From contig CAYMOV010000043.1 in the NCBI GenBank assembly GCA_964392085.1, forward strand, positions 1 to 19,815: DNA of 19,815 bases, in the 5' to 3' direction. This DNA is from CAYMOV01 sp964392085 (GTDB taxonomy: Bacteria > Oederibacteriota > Muellerivitia > Muellerivitales > Muellerivitaceae). A program made the translations under genes and the position numbers. This document shows, piece after piece, positions 1-6,960 of this stretch (position 1 is the stretch's first letter; every line of letters starts with the position of its first letter). The notes under the pieces are model-generated. The model saw nothing but the letters and a program-made list of their open reading frames with translations, ran no database searches and was not told where the DNA came from.

Positions 1-986
1 ACACGCCCCTCACCCAGGAGACCAAGGGCCTCTTCGGCAAGAAGGAATTCGCCGCCATGAAGAAGGGCGTGCGGATCATCAACTGCGCCCGCGGCGGCAT
101 CTACGACGAGGTGGCGCTGGCGGAGGCCCTTCAGAATGGACAGGTAGCCGCGGCGGCGTTGGACGTTTTCGAGAAGGAGCCGCCGTTTGACAGCCCCTTG
201 TTGGCCCTGGACAACGTGGTGGGCGTGCCCCATTTGGGCGCCTCCACGACCGAGGCCCAGGAGAATGTGGCCGTGGTGGTGGCCGAGCAGGTGGTCGAGG
301 CCCTCAAGGGCGGACGGGTGCGCAACGCGGCCAACATGCCGAGCCTGGATCCCAAGACCCTCGAGCAGATCGGGACGGCGCTTACCCTGGTGGAGCGCAT
401 CGGTTCCTTCCAGGCCCAGTTGGCGGCCGGGGCCTTCATCAAGAAGATCGCCGTGGAATACCACGGTGAAATCACTGCCTTCGACACCAAGCCCCTGACC
501 CTCAGCCTGGTCAAAGGCATCCTGGAGCGGGTGTTGACCGACTCGGTCAACTACGTGAACGCCCTGGTGCTGGCCAAGGAACGGGGGTATGAGATCACCC
601 AGTCCACCAGCGAGAAGTCCGAGGACTACTCCTCCCTGATCCGGGTGACCGTGGAGAGCGACAAGGGGAAGCACCAGATCTCGGGCACGGTAACCGGCAA
701 GAAGGACCTCCGGATCGTGAACCTGGACGGCAACGCCACGGACTTCTCCCCGGTGGGGAACATGATCTGGATGGACCATGAGGACAGGCCGGGGATGGTC
801 GGACAATTGGGCACCATCTTGGCCAACAACAAGATCAACATCGCCGGGCTCTACGTGGGGCGGCAGGCCCCCGGGGGGCGGGCGGTGGCCATGGTCAACG
901 TGGATAATGAGGTGTCCGAGAAGGTTCTGGCGGAGCTCAAGGGCATCCCGCATATCCAGAACCTCAAGTTCATCAAGTTTTCCTGA
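1..986 (+). CDS. serA: D-3-phosphoglycerate dehydrogenase, 3' part (5' end outside window)
   Basis: This enzyme oxidises 3-phosphoglycerate to 3-phosphohydroxypyruvate with NAD, the first step of serine synthesis in the cytoplasm. The reading frame is open from base 3 (TPLTQET...), so the N-terminus lies upstream of the window. About 327 residues remain of an expected ~525. The end of the nucleotide-binding/catalytic domain is visible: the Arg of CARGG (bases 90-92), the Glu of FEKEP (177-179) and the His of PHLGAST (231-233) fit the family's Arg/Glu/His catalytic set. Next comes the intervening (ASB) domain of the long form of SerA, then a C-terminal ACT domain beginning near DHEDRPGMVGQLG. 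ACT domains usually bind serine for feedback inhibition. The methionine at 57 is internal and is not the start. No close partner gene is visible. Confidence 0.96.
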   Translation, partial: TPLTQETKGLFGKKEFAAMKKGVRIINCARGGIYDEVALAEALQNGQVAAAALDVFEKEPPFDSPLLALDNVVGVPHLGASTTEAQENVAVVVAEQVVEALKGGRVRNAANMPSLDPKTLEQIGTALTLVERIGSFQAQLAAGAFIKKIAVEYHGEITAFDTKPLTLSLVKGILERVLTDSVNYVNALVLAKERGYEITQSTSEKSEDYSSLIRVTVESDKGKHQISGTVTGKKDLRIVNLDGNATDFSPVGNMIWMDHEDRPGMVGQLGTILANNKINIAGLYVGRQAPGGRAVAMVNVDNEVSEKVLAELKGIPHIQNLKFIKFS

Positions 987-1026
987 GGCTCCGATTGGGG
1001 CCGTGCCGTGCCGGGGTGGAGGTTTC

Positions 1027-1056
1027 TTGACAGGTTGGGGAGCGGGGGGGTACCTT
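1027..1056 (+). promoter_or_regulatory. Possible sigma-70 promoter for the 1066 gene
   Basis: A perfect TTGACA (1027-1032) is followed after 18 bp by TACCTT (1051-1056), a weak -10 box. The predicted transcript start is only a few bases before the ATG at 1066, so the mRNA would be nearly leaderless. The -35 box is convincing; the -10 box is not. Confidence 0.3.
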
Positions 1057-1065
1057 AAACGGGCC

Positions 1066-1653
1066 ATGAAACCCCCGCGCCTCGCCCTTTCCCTGCTGAC
1101 CCTGTTTGTCCTTTCCGCCCAAGCCTGGGCGGATCCTTCTTTCTATAAGAACCAGAAGTTGGACCCCACCCCGATCCCGCCCCCCCAAGTGGTTCCCGTC
1201 GAGGGGGACCTCCCGTCGGCCAAGGCCACTCCAACCGTGGTGGTGGTCCCGGTCTTAAAGGAAGCCATCCCGACCCCGGAGTTCACCCCGGTGGCCGGAA
1301 AGACCCTGCGTAAAGCCTCTACCGCGGGCATCCTCTCGGCGTTCTTCCCGGGGGCCGGCCACGTTTACGCCGGAGAGCCCCTCAAGGGGGTGTTTTTCGC
1401 CGGAGCCTTCGGGCTCACGTTGTGGCAGTCCATCCGCAACTTCAGCCTGGTGGAGGACCCGAACGTCCATGGAAGCTACATTTCCAGGAACCAAACCGCG
1501 GGATCTTTGTACGGGTTGGCCGCCCTGGCCGCCTATGGTTTTGGGATCCAGGACGCCTACGCGAGCGCGCACCGGTATAACCGACGCTACCATCTCAGCC
1601 TGACCCTGGGTCCCCACAACCGACAAGGCCTCCAGCTCGCTTGGGTGTTCTGA
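1066..1653 (+). CDS. Exported/membrane protein of unknown function with FPGAGHVYAG motif (DUF5683-like)
   Basis: The protein has 195 residues. The N-terminus is a signal peptide (basic MKPPR, hydrophobic stretch to about residue 18, cleavage plausible after AWA at 22), then a Pro/Val-rich linker to about residue 80. From residue 84 there is a membrane-like segment with the motif FPGAGHVYAG (94-103), followed by two or so hydrophobic stretches. This Pro-Gly-x-Gly-x-x-Tyr-x-Gly pattern is typical of DUF5683- and TM2-like small membrane proteins, whose function is unknown. The frame is open further upstream to 778, but that part overlaps serA in another frame. The ATG at 1066 directly precedes the signal peptide and follows the serA stop, so I chose it. 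The family call is from motif memory only. Confidence 0.75.
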   Translation: MKPPRLALSLLTLFVLSAQAWADPSFYKNQKLDPTPIPPPQVVPVEGDLPSAKATPTVVVVPVLKEAIPTPEFTPVAGKTLRKASTAGILSAFFPGAGHVYAGEPLKGVFFAGAFGLTLWQSIRNFSLVEDPNVHGSYISRNQTAGSLYGLAALAAYGFGIQDAYASAHRYNRRYHLSLTLGPHNRQGLQLAWVF

Positions 1654-1830
1654 AGTCACGGCGCGTCCCCGTTTCCCCGCGCAGTCCCCGGGGCCCTGGA
1701 TGTCCGGACCGAACGACGGTTGAATTCCAACGGGGTGATTGCCCAACCGCCGTTTTTCGAACCACCGATTGAAACGCGTCGTTTTCGGGATTTTCCACTA
1801 ACAGGGCACTGAAAAAGTGTTTTGCACCCT

Positions 1831-1946
1831 GCCGTCAGGCGGTTTGACCGCCTGACGACCCAAGCGAAACCGGGTTTTCGCAAGGCGAGCCGTCAGGCGG
1901 TTTGACCGCCTGACGACCCAAGCGAAATGGGTTTTCGCAAGGCTGG
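1831..1946. repeat. Two tandem ~58-bp units, each with a perfect palindrome
   Basis: Unit 1 covers 1831-1888 and unit 2 covers 1889-1946. They differ at a few positions, with a one-base deletion near the middle of unit 2 and a diverged end. Each holds GTCAGGCGGT-TTG-ACCGCCTGAC, a perfect 10-bp stem with a 3-nt loop, followed by a second inverted pair GCGAAA...TTTCGC. The block lies inside MITE-like copy 1 and is absent from copy 2, so it is an insertion or expansion within the element. Confidence 0.85.
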
Positions 1947-2022
1947 CCAGCAGCCAAGCGGGTCGGGCGGAACGCCGTGAATTCCCTTATTTTAGGTGGA
2001 GGATTCGCGAGCAAGACACGAC

Positions 2023-2061
2023 CCCACTTTTGACTTTGTCCCAAAGACAATGAAAAGTGGG
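2023..2061. repeat. Long hairpin inside MITE-like copy 1
   Basis: CCCACTTTT (2023-2031) pairs perfectly with AAAAGTGGG (2053-2061). An inner stem TTGTC/GACAA lies in the loop. This segment is missing from the second copy of the element and looks like a separate module. Confidence 0.75.
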
Positions 2062-2141
2062 ACGTCCCCCTACCGCTCGCGGGTGGGGGGAAAAGTCCCT
2101 TCAGTTCGACTTTTTCATCATCCTGCTAAACCGGGTGAACC

Positions 2142-3110
2142 ATGCGGCGCTTGTCCCTGAAATCCTTCAGTTGGGCTTTTCTCCTGGGGATCGTTCTGGG
2201 CCTCCATCCCGCGAAATTGGCCGCTCTATCACTCGACGCGCCCGTCTTCCTGCCGGGCGATGCCTCCAAATTCAGCGTCGACCTTTACCGGTACGAAAAG
2301 CCCAGTTCCTGGTGGGTGAACCAGGGCCTGCCCGAAACCTTCTTCATGCCCGTCAGCCAATTGTCCCTGACCCCGAAGGTCTATCAACTTCATGGGGTGG
2401 AATATGGGATCGGGGCGACCGGATGGTTCCTGGATAGGTTCCAGGCTCGTTTCCACCTTCCGTTTGAAACCAATGTTTACACGTCACCCGACCTTTCGAG
2501 CCACCATTCCGCGAGGCCGGGGGATCTTGAAGCGGGTCTTTCCATCCTCGGGGTGGGGAGGCGGGATTCCCGGTTCCGGGCGGCTTTGGATGGTTTAGTG
2601 CGCTTTCCCACGGGGCGGTCGCCCTTTCGGGCGGTTTCACCCCTCCTCGCGACGGGAACCGGCTTCTTTCGGGCTACCCTGGGGGCCTGGGGTTCCGAAC
2701 GAGTCGGTAGATTTTCGTTTTTTCAATGGATAAACTATCAAAATTCGGGCACTGTCCACTTGGACCAATGGGCCGGGCTGCCGGCGCCAGGGGCTTCCTT
2801 CCAATGGCCGGATGAATGGAACGCGGGGCTCCAAGCCGCTTGGCGGGTGTTCAAACGGGGAAGCCGGGAAGTCACACTCTCCTATGAATTCAGGGCCCGG
2901 CAGTCGGGTCACTCGTACCTCGATGGGCAGCTGGCGGTGCCGGGCGGGCGGATCTTTTCGTCGATCGGCACATTTCGGGTACGGGCCGACGAACAAATGG
3001 CCCTGGAGGGGCAAGTGACGGTGTTCCCGGTGGATTTCCATCGGGTGGCTTACTACCCCGATTCGGGGGTCTTGCTGACGGTCGCGCTTCATTACTATCC
3101 CTGGGGTTAG
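2142..3110 (+). CDS. Predicted outer-membrane beta-barrel protein, function unknown
   Basis: The protein has 322 residues with a signal peptide at the N-terminus (MRRLSLKSFSWAFLLGIVLG..., cleavage near residues 24-29). The mature part alternates polar and hydrophobic/aromatic residues, is rich in Gly, Phe, Trp and Tyr, has few charged helices, and ends in a strand-like VLLTVALHYYPWG with aromatics near the C-terminus. These are features of barrels inserted in the outer membrane by the Bam machinery. I do not recognise the family. The ATG at 2142 is preceded by GGGTGA. The start lies just 15 bp after a MITE-like element, so its promoter must lie within or upstream of that element, or the element has replaced it. 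The PilZ gene follows after 28 bp and may be co-transcribed. Confidence 0.7.
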   Translation: MRRLSLKSFSWAFLLGIVLGLHPAKLAALSLDAPVFLPGDASKFSVDLYRYEKPSSWWVNQGLPETFFMPVSQLSLTPKVYQLHGVEYGIGATGWFLDRFQARFHLPFETNVYTSPDLSSHHSARPGDLEAGLSILGVGRRDSRFRAALDGLVRFPTGRSPFRAVSPLLATGTGFFRATLGAWGSERVGRFSFFQWINYQNSGTVHLDQWAGLPAPGASFQWPDEWNAGLQAAWRVFKRGSREVTLSYEFRARQSGHSYLDGQLAVPGGRIFSSIGTFRVRADEQMALEGQVTVFPVDFHRVAYYPDSGVLLTVALHYYPWG

Positions 3111-3138
3111 AGTCGATCGGCCCCAGCCGGAGGACAGC

Positions 3139-3501
3139 ATGCAGGACGCCAATTTATTCCTGGAGCGGCGGCAGTTCCCCAGGGTCCAAAAGGCCATTCC
3201 CATCCGGTTCCGCGTCATCGACGATCAAAAGGAAATCGAGTCCCTCTTGGACCGCAAGAAGCGGGACCAAAAAGCCGAAACCATCGATTTGAGCGAGGGC
3301 GGGGTCTACATCACCGCCATGGACCGTTTGAAGATCGGTTGCATCCTGCGCCTGGACATCCAACTGGCGGAATCCCCCATCCCCCTGTCGGCCTTCGCTG
3401 AGGTGGTCTGGTCGAATGAGACGGGGGCCGGTCTCCGGTTCCTGGCCATGAAGGAAGAGGACGCCGAAAAATTGAAATCTTATATCGAGAAGACCGCTTG
3501 A
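3139..3501 (+). CDS. PilZ domain protein (putative c-di-GMP receptor)
   Basis: The protein has 120 residues and is a stand-alone PilZ domain. The N-terminal RRQFPR at about residues 10-15 supplies the RxxxR motif, and DLSEGG at about residues 50-55 supplies the (D/N)xSxxG motif. In this family these two motifs bind cyclic di-GMP. A charged insertion (about residues 30-45) separates them. There is a good Shine-Dalgarno sequence (GGAGGA) ahead of the ATG. The stop codon overlaps the start of the next gene, a chemoreceptor-like protein, by 4 nt, so the two are probably made together and may work together. Ligand binding is inferred from the motifs; the output partner is unknown. Confidence 0.9.
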   Translation: MQDANLFLERRQFPRVQKAIPIRFRVIDDQKEIESLLDRKKRDQKAETIDLSEGGVYITAMDRLKIGCILRLDIQLAESPIPLSAFAEVVWSNETGAGLRFLAMKEEDAEKLKSYIEKTA

Positions 3502-4718
3502 TCCTGGGCCTGCCGACCCGATCCCTCGTCGCGGTCCTCATCCTGGGAGCGATCCTGGGGGCCGTGGTTTCCCATTTGGGGATGCCGCCGGCCATGCTGG
3601 TGGGATCCCTGGCGGGGGTGGGGCTCCTCTGGCTGGCCTCCCAGGCGAAACCCGCGCCGTCCCTCGACTGGATGGCGAATTTCCTCCTGAGGGTCCCCAA
3701 GGGAACCGAAGCCCGGCGGGTGCTCGACAAGCTCCGGGACGCCGAGCGCACCCCGGAAACGGCCGCCGAACAGCTCGCGGGGGTCTGCCTGGACCTTGAG
3801 AAGCGCCGAGCGCCTGATCCGGTCCAAATGGCCGGTTGGTCGGTCAAGATGCAGAACAACTTCCGGAAACTCCTGGAGGACCAGGACCGTTTGGCCCAGG
3901 CTTCCCTAGGCCTCAAGGGGACGGCCCAGGATTGGGCCGCCAGCCTCGACAAGATCAACCGGATCAACAAGTCGATCCTCCAGCTGAACCACCTCATCGC
4001 GGGGGACAGCCGGAAGGTCTCATTGGACACCGAGGAGGCCGTCCGGTCGGCCTCGGACGGCATCAAGTCCGTGGGGCGCGAGATCAAGGCCATGACCGAG
4101 CTCAAGGCCACCATCGGCTCCTCCGCCGACGTCATCCACGAGTTGAGCGGCGCTTCGGAGAAGATCGGCGAATTCGTGGCCACCATCAGCACCATCGCCC
4201 GTAAGACCAACCTCCTGGCCCTGAACGCGGGGATCGAGGCCGCCCGTGCGGGGGAGCACGGCCAGGGCTTCGCCGTCGTGGCCACCGAGATCAAGATCCT
4301 GGCCGAGGCCTCCACCAAGGCCTCCGGCGACGTGAAGCAGTTGGTCGACGAGATCCGGCAGAAGACCACCAACGCGATCTCCCTGATTTCCAGCACGGAG
4401 AAGATCGAGGAAAACATCAACGTGGTGTACAGCGCCGGGGATGTCTTCATGAACATCGTGAAGTCCATCCGGAAGGCGGGAACCCTCTTGGGCGAGATCT
4501 CCCAGGCCCTGGAGGACCAGCGGAACGATAATGAGCTCCTCATCCAGCTGGTCGACCGGATGTGCCGGAATGGCGAGGCGATCCGGGACCAGATCGAGAA
4601 GGCCCATGGCCAATGGGAGAAGCTCCAGGACCAGGGCCACGCCCTGAAGCATGACTTGGGCGGCCTCCAGGGACCCGATCCCCAGTCCGCTGAGAGGGCC
4701 CTGCTCGAAACACGTTAA
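3498..4718 (+). CDS. Chemoreceptor-like protein (MCP signalling domain, two N-terminal TM helices, no sensor domain)
   Basis: The protein has 406 residues. The start is TTG at 3498, overlapping the PilZ stop as TTGA, a layout that favours translational coupling. Two hydrophobic helices (about residues 9-27 and 32-48) are separated by only a few residues, so there is no periplasmic ligand-binding domain. The rest is helical and cytoplasmic. The MCP hairpin tip is clear at about residues 237-262 (TNLLALNAGIEAARAGEHGQ), the region that contacts CheA and CheW in known receptors; Gly replaces the usual second Ala of NAAIE. The helical arm after the tip is short and I see no clear HAMP domain. It is probably a receptor for an internal signal, perhaps linked to the neighbouring PilZ protein. 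No che genes are visible here. A terminator-like hairpin follows. Confidence 0.88.
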   Translation: MILGLPTRSLVAVLILGAILGAVVSHLGMPPAMLVGSLAGVGLLWLASQAKPAPSLDWMANFLLRVPKGTEARRVLDKLRDAERTPETAAEQLAGVCLDLEKRRAPDPVQMAGWSVKMQNNFRKLLEDQDRLAQASLGLKGTAQDWAASLDKINRINKSILQLNHLIAGDSRKVSLDTEEAVRSASDGIKSVGREIKAMTELKATIGSSADVIHELSGASEKIGEFVATISTIARKTNLLALNAGIEAARAGEHGQGFAVVATEIKILAEASTKASGDVKQLVDEIRQKTTNAISLISSTEKIEENINVVYSAGDVFMNIVKSIRKAGTLLGEISQALEDQRNDNELLIQLVDRMCRNGEAIRDQIEKAHGQWEKLQDQGHALKHDLGGLQGPDPQSAERALLETR

Positions 4719-4722
4719 ACTC

Positions 4723-4754
4723 ACCCGTTCGGCTGGATGAAACGGGTTTATTTT
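4723..4754 (+). terminator. Probable rho-independent terminator after the MCP gene
   Basis: ACCCGTT (4723-4729) pairs perfectly with AACGGGT (4741-4747) over an 11-nt loop and is followed by TTATTTT. It sits 4 bp after the stop codon. Confidence 0.55.
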
Positions 4755-4779
4755 GGGTGCGGTTGACCAGCCGCTTTTT

Positions 4780-4922
4780 CCCCGACACCGTCGGGGACTG
4801 GCTGTGTACTTGGCCGGGCCTTTACGGCCAAGTGACGGCCCAAAAGGGCCGTCCTTGACGGTCTTACCCCCCGGGGTTAAAGTGTTGCTCGTTTTCCGGG
4901 TTCGTTCCGCCCTTGGGGCGGG
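4780..4922. repeat. Cluster of four strong hairpins in intergenic DNA
   Basis: There are four perfect stem-loops: CCCCGAC-ACC-GTCGGGG (4780-4796); ACTTGGCCG with an 8-nt loop and CGGCCAAGT (4808-4833); GACGGCCC-AAAA-GGGCCGTC (4834-4853), directly abutting the second; and CCGCCC-TTG-GGGCGG (4908-4922). None is followed by a T-run. They occupy the gap between the MCP and zinc-ribbon/TPR genes. Confidence 0.75.
4855..4884 (+). promoter_or_regulatory. Weak candidate promoter for the zinc-ribbon/TPR gene
   Basis: TTGACG (4855-4860) is followed after 18 bp by TAAAGT (4879-4884). The spacing is slightly long and the -10 box is poor. It lies about 75 bp before the ATG at 4961, between hairpins. Confidence 0.25.
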
Positions 4923-4960
4923 GGTCCCGGGGCTAAAAACCTTTCCAGGTGTCCCTTTCC

Positions 4961-5941
4961 ATGATCCATTGCCCGGCCTGTAACGCCGAAAACCCGCCCG
5001 GCGCGAAGCTTTGCGTCAAATGCGGCACCGAACTTCCAAAGTCGGCCCCCGTCGGCAGCGCGGACGCCCGCAAAGCCGCGTCGGCCCAGGCGCAGCCGGA
5101 CCGTCCACTCGGCACCAAGGTGAAGGACGCTTCCCAGGACGCCGTCGACCTCATCTGGCTCCTCATCATCCTGTTCCTGATCTTCTTCGGGTTCATCGGG
5201 GAAGCGACCCATTGGACCTTCAGCTTCAACGATGTGCTCCAACCCCGGATGGTGGAGGCCCCCGCCCCGGCGCCCAAGCCGATCCGGGTGGCCGTCAGGC
5301 GTCACGCCGTGAAGCGCGCCCCGAAACCCGCCCCCCAGCCCGTCTTGGCCGAGAAGAAGCCGGCGGTCTACGTCTCGCCCGAGACCCTGTTCGCCATGAG
5401 CAAGGTCAAGTACGACAAGGACGATTACCAAGGCAGCTTCAAGCTTTTGAAACAAGCCTTGGATGTGGACCCGACCTACGCCCGCGCTTATTTCGGCCTG
5501 GGCTACCTCTACGCGCGCTTCAACATGAACGACGCGGCGGTCCGTATGTACCAGATGTCGCTCCGCTTCGACCCCCAGAACGCGCAATCGGTCAACAACC
5601 TGGCCATGATGTACCGCCAGGCCGGCAACACCGCCGACGCGGAATACCTCCTCAAGCGGGCCGTGGAACTGAATGGGACGAGCGCGGACTTCCACCACAA
5701 CCTGGGGGAGATCTACCTCGACCAGAACCAATATGACGCCGCCGCCAAGGAACTTGAGGCGGCCTCGCAAGAAAGCCCGAAGGACGCCACGGTGCTCAAC
5801 AGCCTGGCCCTCGCCTACGAGGGCCTGGGGAACAAGGACTCGGCGCTCAGCACCTGGGACAAGGTGCTGCAGAACGCCAAGGATCCCTCCTTGGTGAAGC
5901 AGGCCCAGAGCCACATGGAGTACCTGAAGGCGCAGAGTTAA
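4961..5941 (+). CDS. Zinc-ribbon, single-TM, TPR protein
   Basis: The protein has 326 residues. A zinc ribbon opens it (CPAC at residues 4-7, CVKC at 18-21). After a polar linker comes one TM helix (about 63-81, LIWLLIILFLIFFGFIG), then a Pro/Ala-rich spacer and about four TPR repeats from about residue 140 to the end, e.g. DPTYARAYFGLGYLYARF. TPRs are protein-binding scaffolds, here probably outside the cytoplasm while the ribbon stays inside. The ATG at 4961 is chosen because AGGTG stands at a good distance upstream and the ribbon begins at once. A GTG at 4949 in the same frame would add four residues but lacks a ribosome-binding site. The specific role is unknown. Confidence 0.85.
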   Translation: MIHCPACNAENPPGAKLCVKCGTELPKSAPVGSADARKAASAQAQPDRPLGTKVKDASQDAVDLIWLLIILFLIFFGFIGEATHWTFSFNDVLQPRMVEAPAPAPKPIRVAVRRHAVKRAPKPAPQPVLAEKKPAVYVSPETLFAMSKVKYDKDDYQGSFKLLKQALDVDPTYARAYFGLGYLYARFNMNDAAVRMYQMSLRFDPQNAQSVNNLAMMYRQAGNTADAEYLLKRAVELNGTSADFHHNLGEIYLDQNQYDAAAKELEAASQESPKDATVLNSLALAYEGLGNKDSALSTWDKVLQNAKDPSLVKQAQSHMEYLKAQS

Positions 5942-5971
5942 GAAAAGCAGCGGATGGCGGATGGGTTAAAC

Positions 5972-6006
5972 AAAAAAAGGGCCTGGGGATTCCCCCGGGC
6001 CCTTTT
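5972..6006. terminator. Bidirectional terminator between convergent genes
   Basis: A run of A followed by GGGCC, a G/C stem over an ATT loop, then GGGCCC and TTTT forms a near-perfect hairpin with A-run and T-run on opposite sides. It can stop transcripts from the plus-strand TPR gene (ends 5941) and the minus-strand glycosyltransferase gene (ends 6062). Confidence 0.85.
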
Positions 6007-6061
6007 GCTTTTGAGGTGGTTTGTTTATCCTGGCTAACCGCTATCCGCCAAACGCCATCTG

Positions 6062-6757
6062 CTATTTAAGTTTCCCGTACAGCTTGAACAGTTCCTTGAA
6101 CGCCCGGAGGATCACCTTGAGGTTGGCGCCGGTCTGGGTGCCGGCCTGGCGGGGATAGTGGGTGACCCCGGCTTCGGCGAACCGGAAGCCCGCCTTATGG
6201 GACCGGGCCAGGAGCTCGGTGGAGACCATGGCGCCCGACGCCGTCAACTCGATCTTGTCCAAGACCTTGCGCTTGACCATCTTGAAGGCGCAATCCACGT
6301 CCCGGACCCGGAACCCGAACAGCAGCTTCACCAGGGTGCCCCAGCAGAAGGCGTTCATCTTGCGGATGAAGGGATCCCGCCGGTTCTTGCGGTAACCCAG
6401 GATGAGGTCGCCTTCCTCCACTTTCTCGATGAGGAGGGTGATTTCCCGCAGGTCGAACTGAAGGTCCCCGTCCGTGAAGAAGACATAGTCCATCTTGGCG
6501 GCCTTGAAGCCGGAGATGACGGCCCCGCCGTAACCCTGGTTCTGGGCGTGGTGCACCGGCTTGACGTGGGGGTCCTCGGCGGCCAGGCGGTCGGCGATCT
6601 CGCCGGTCTTGTCCTTGCTGCCGTCGTTGACCGGGATGATTTCCCAGTCCTGGGCCACCTCCGGGAGGATGCGTTGGGCCTCGCGGACCATCTTCTCGAG
6701 GTTGGCTTCCTCGTTATAGGCGGGGAAGAACAGGGACAAGGCGCTGAGCTTGGGCAT
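6062..6757 (-). CDS. Family 2 glycosyltransferase (DPM1/dolichol-phosphate mannosyltransferase-like)
   Basis: The protein has 231 residues and is a compact GT-A fold enzyme. Motifs are PAYNEE (12-17), VNDGS (43-47), NQGYGGA (73-79), the metal/nucleotide-sugar site TDGDLQFD (95-102) and RDVDCAFK (152-159). No TM helix is present, as in soluble members that move a sugar from a nucleotide donor to polyprenyl phosphate at the membrane. The frame is open 42 codons further upstream, but only the ATG at 6757 has a ribosome-binding site (AGGAG) and starts the fold. It is the last gene of a minus-strand operon with an FAD oxidoreductase and a UPF0104 membrane protein, which suggests glycolipid or surface-glycan synthesis. 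Donor and acceptor cannot be told from sequence. Confidence 0.92.
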   Translation of the reverse strand: MPKLSALSLFFPAYNEEANLEKMVREAQRILPEVAQDWEIIPVNDGSKDKTGEIADRLAAEDPHVKPVHHAQNQGYGGAVISGFKAAKMDYVFFTDGDLQFDLREITLLIEKVEEGDLILGYRKNRRDPFIRKMNAFCWGTLVKLLFGFRVRDVDCAFKMVKRKVLDKIELTASGAMVSTELLARSHKAGFRFAEAGVTHYPRQAGTQTGANLKVILRAFKELFKLYGKLK

Positions 6758-6810
6758 GTTCGGGGTCTCCTGGTATTGGGAACGGGGAATATTAACACGG
6801 ATGGAAACCA

Positions 6811-6952
6811 ACGGATAGCGGTTGGCGCCGCACCCCTGGTGCGGCACACGCCATCCAAAAGCCTCGGCTTGGGGCCTCGGCACGGCGAGCCGTTAGCGGT
6901 TAGCCGTTGGCTTTTAGCCAAGGCGAACGGCAAGCGGCCAACGGCTAGCGGC
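6811..6952. repeat. Repeat-rich palindromic spacer (GCGGTTAGCCGTTGGC-type repeats)
   Basis: The spacer between the glycosyltransferase and FAD genes contains repeated variants of GCGGTTAGCC and GCCGTTGGC in both orientations. GCCGCACC-CCT-GGTGCGGC (6827-6845) is a perfect hairpin. From 6889 to 6952 the sequence is close to one large palindrome, with GCCGTTGGC matched by GCCAACGGC and TTGGCT-TTT-AGCCAA near its middle. Related short repeats occur at 5949-5968, 6034-6060, 10621-10650 and 18353-18384. No coding potential. Confidence 0.7.
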
Positions 6953-6960
6953 AATATTGC

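Larger units (their letters stand above)
1801..2126. mobile_element. MITE-like non-autonomous element, copy 1 (TA-flanked, terminal inverted repeats)
   Basis: The left end reads ACAGGGCACTGAAAAAGT. The right end, reverse-complemented, reads GCAGGATGATGAAAAAGT, a 13/18 match. Both ends are flanked by TA (1799-1800 and 2127-2128), as expected for a TA target duplication of the Tc1/mariner-IS630 type. A second copy at 19651-19793 shares both ends and a core (GGATTCGCGAGCAAGACACGA here). This copy is 326 bp against 143 bp because it carries a 58-bp tandem repeat and an extra hairpin. It has no credible coding region; the small reading frames inside look random. The right end stops 15 bp before the ATG at 2142. 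The stretch before the element (1654-1798) has no gene and no convincing terminator. The transposition family is inferred, not shown. Confidence 0.7.

Noticed and set aside
778..1065. Longer N-terminus for the FPGAGHVYAG protein
   Set aside because: It would overlap serA in another frame and place the signal peptide internally.
1690..1765. Possible terminator after the 1066-1653 gene (CGGTTG/CAACCG followed by CCGTTTTT)
   Set aside because: The stem is only 6 bp with a loop of about 20 nt, too weak to call.
1831..1946. Possible CRISPR array from palindromic tandem repeats
   Set aside because: There are only two adjacent units with no variable spacers and no cas genes. It is a plain tandem duplication inside a MITE-like element.
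3311..4543. Long minus-strand open frame (410 codons) opposite the PilZ and MCP genes
   Set aside because: Its translation is Ser/Arg/Leu-rich with no recognisable motif and lies opposite a clear MCP domain. It is a GC-rich antisense shadow.
4877..5914. Minus-strand open frame of 345 codons opposite the zinc-ribbon/TPR gene
   Set aside because: The plus strand encodes clear CxxC and TPR motifs; the antisense product is low complexity.
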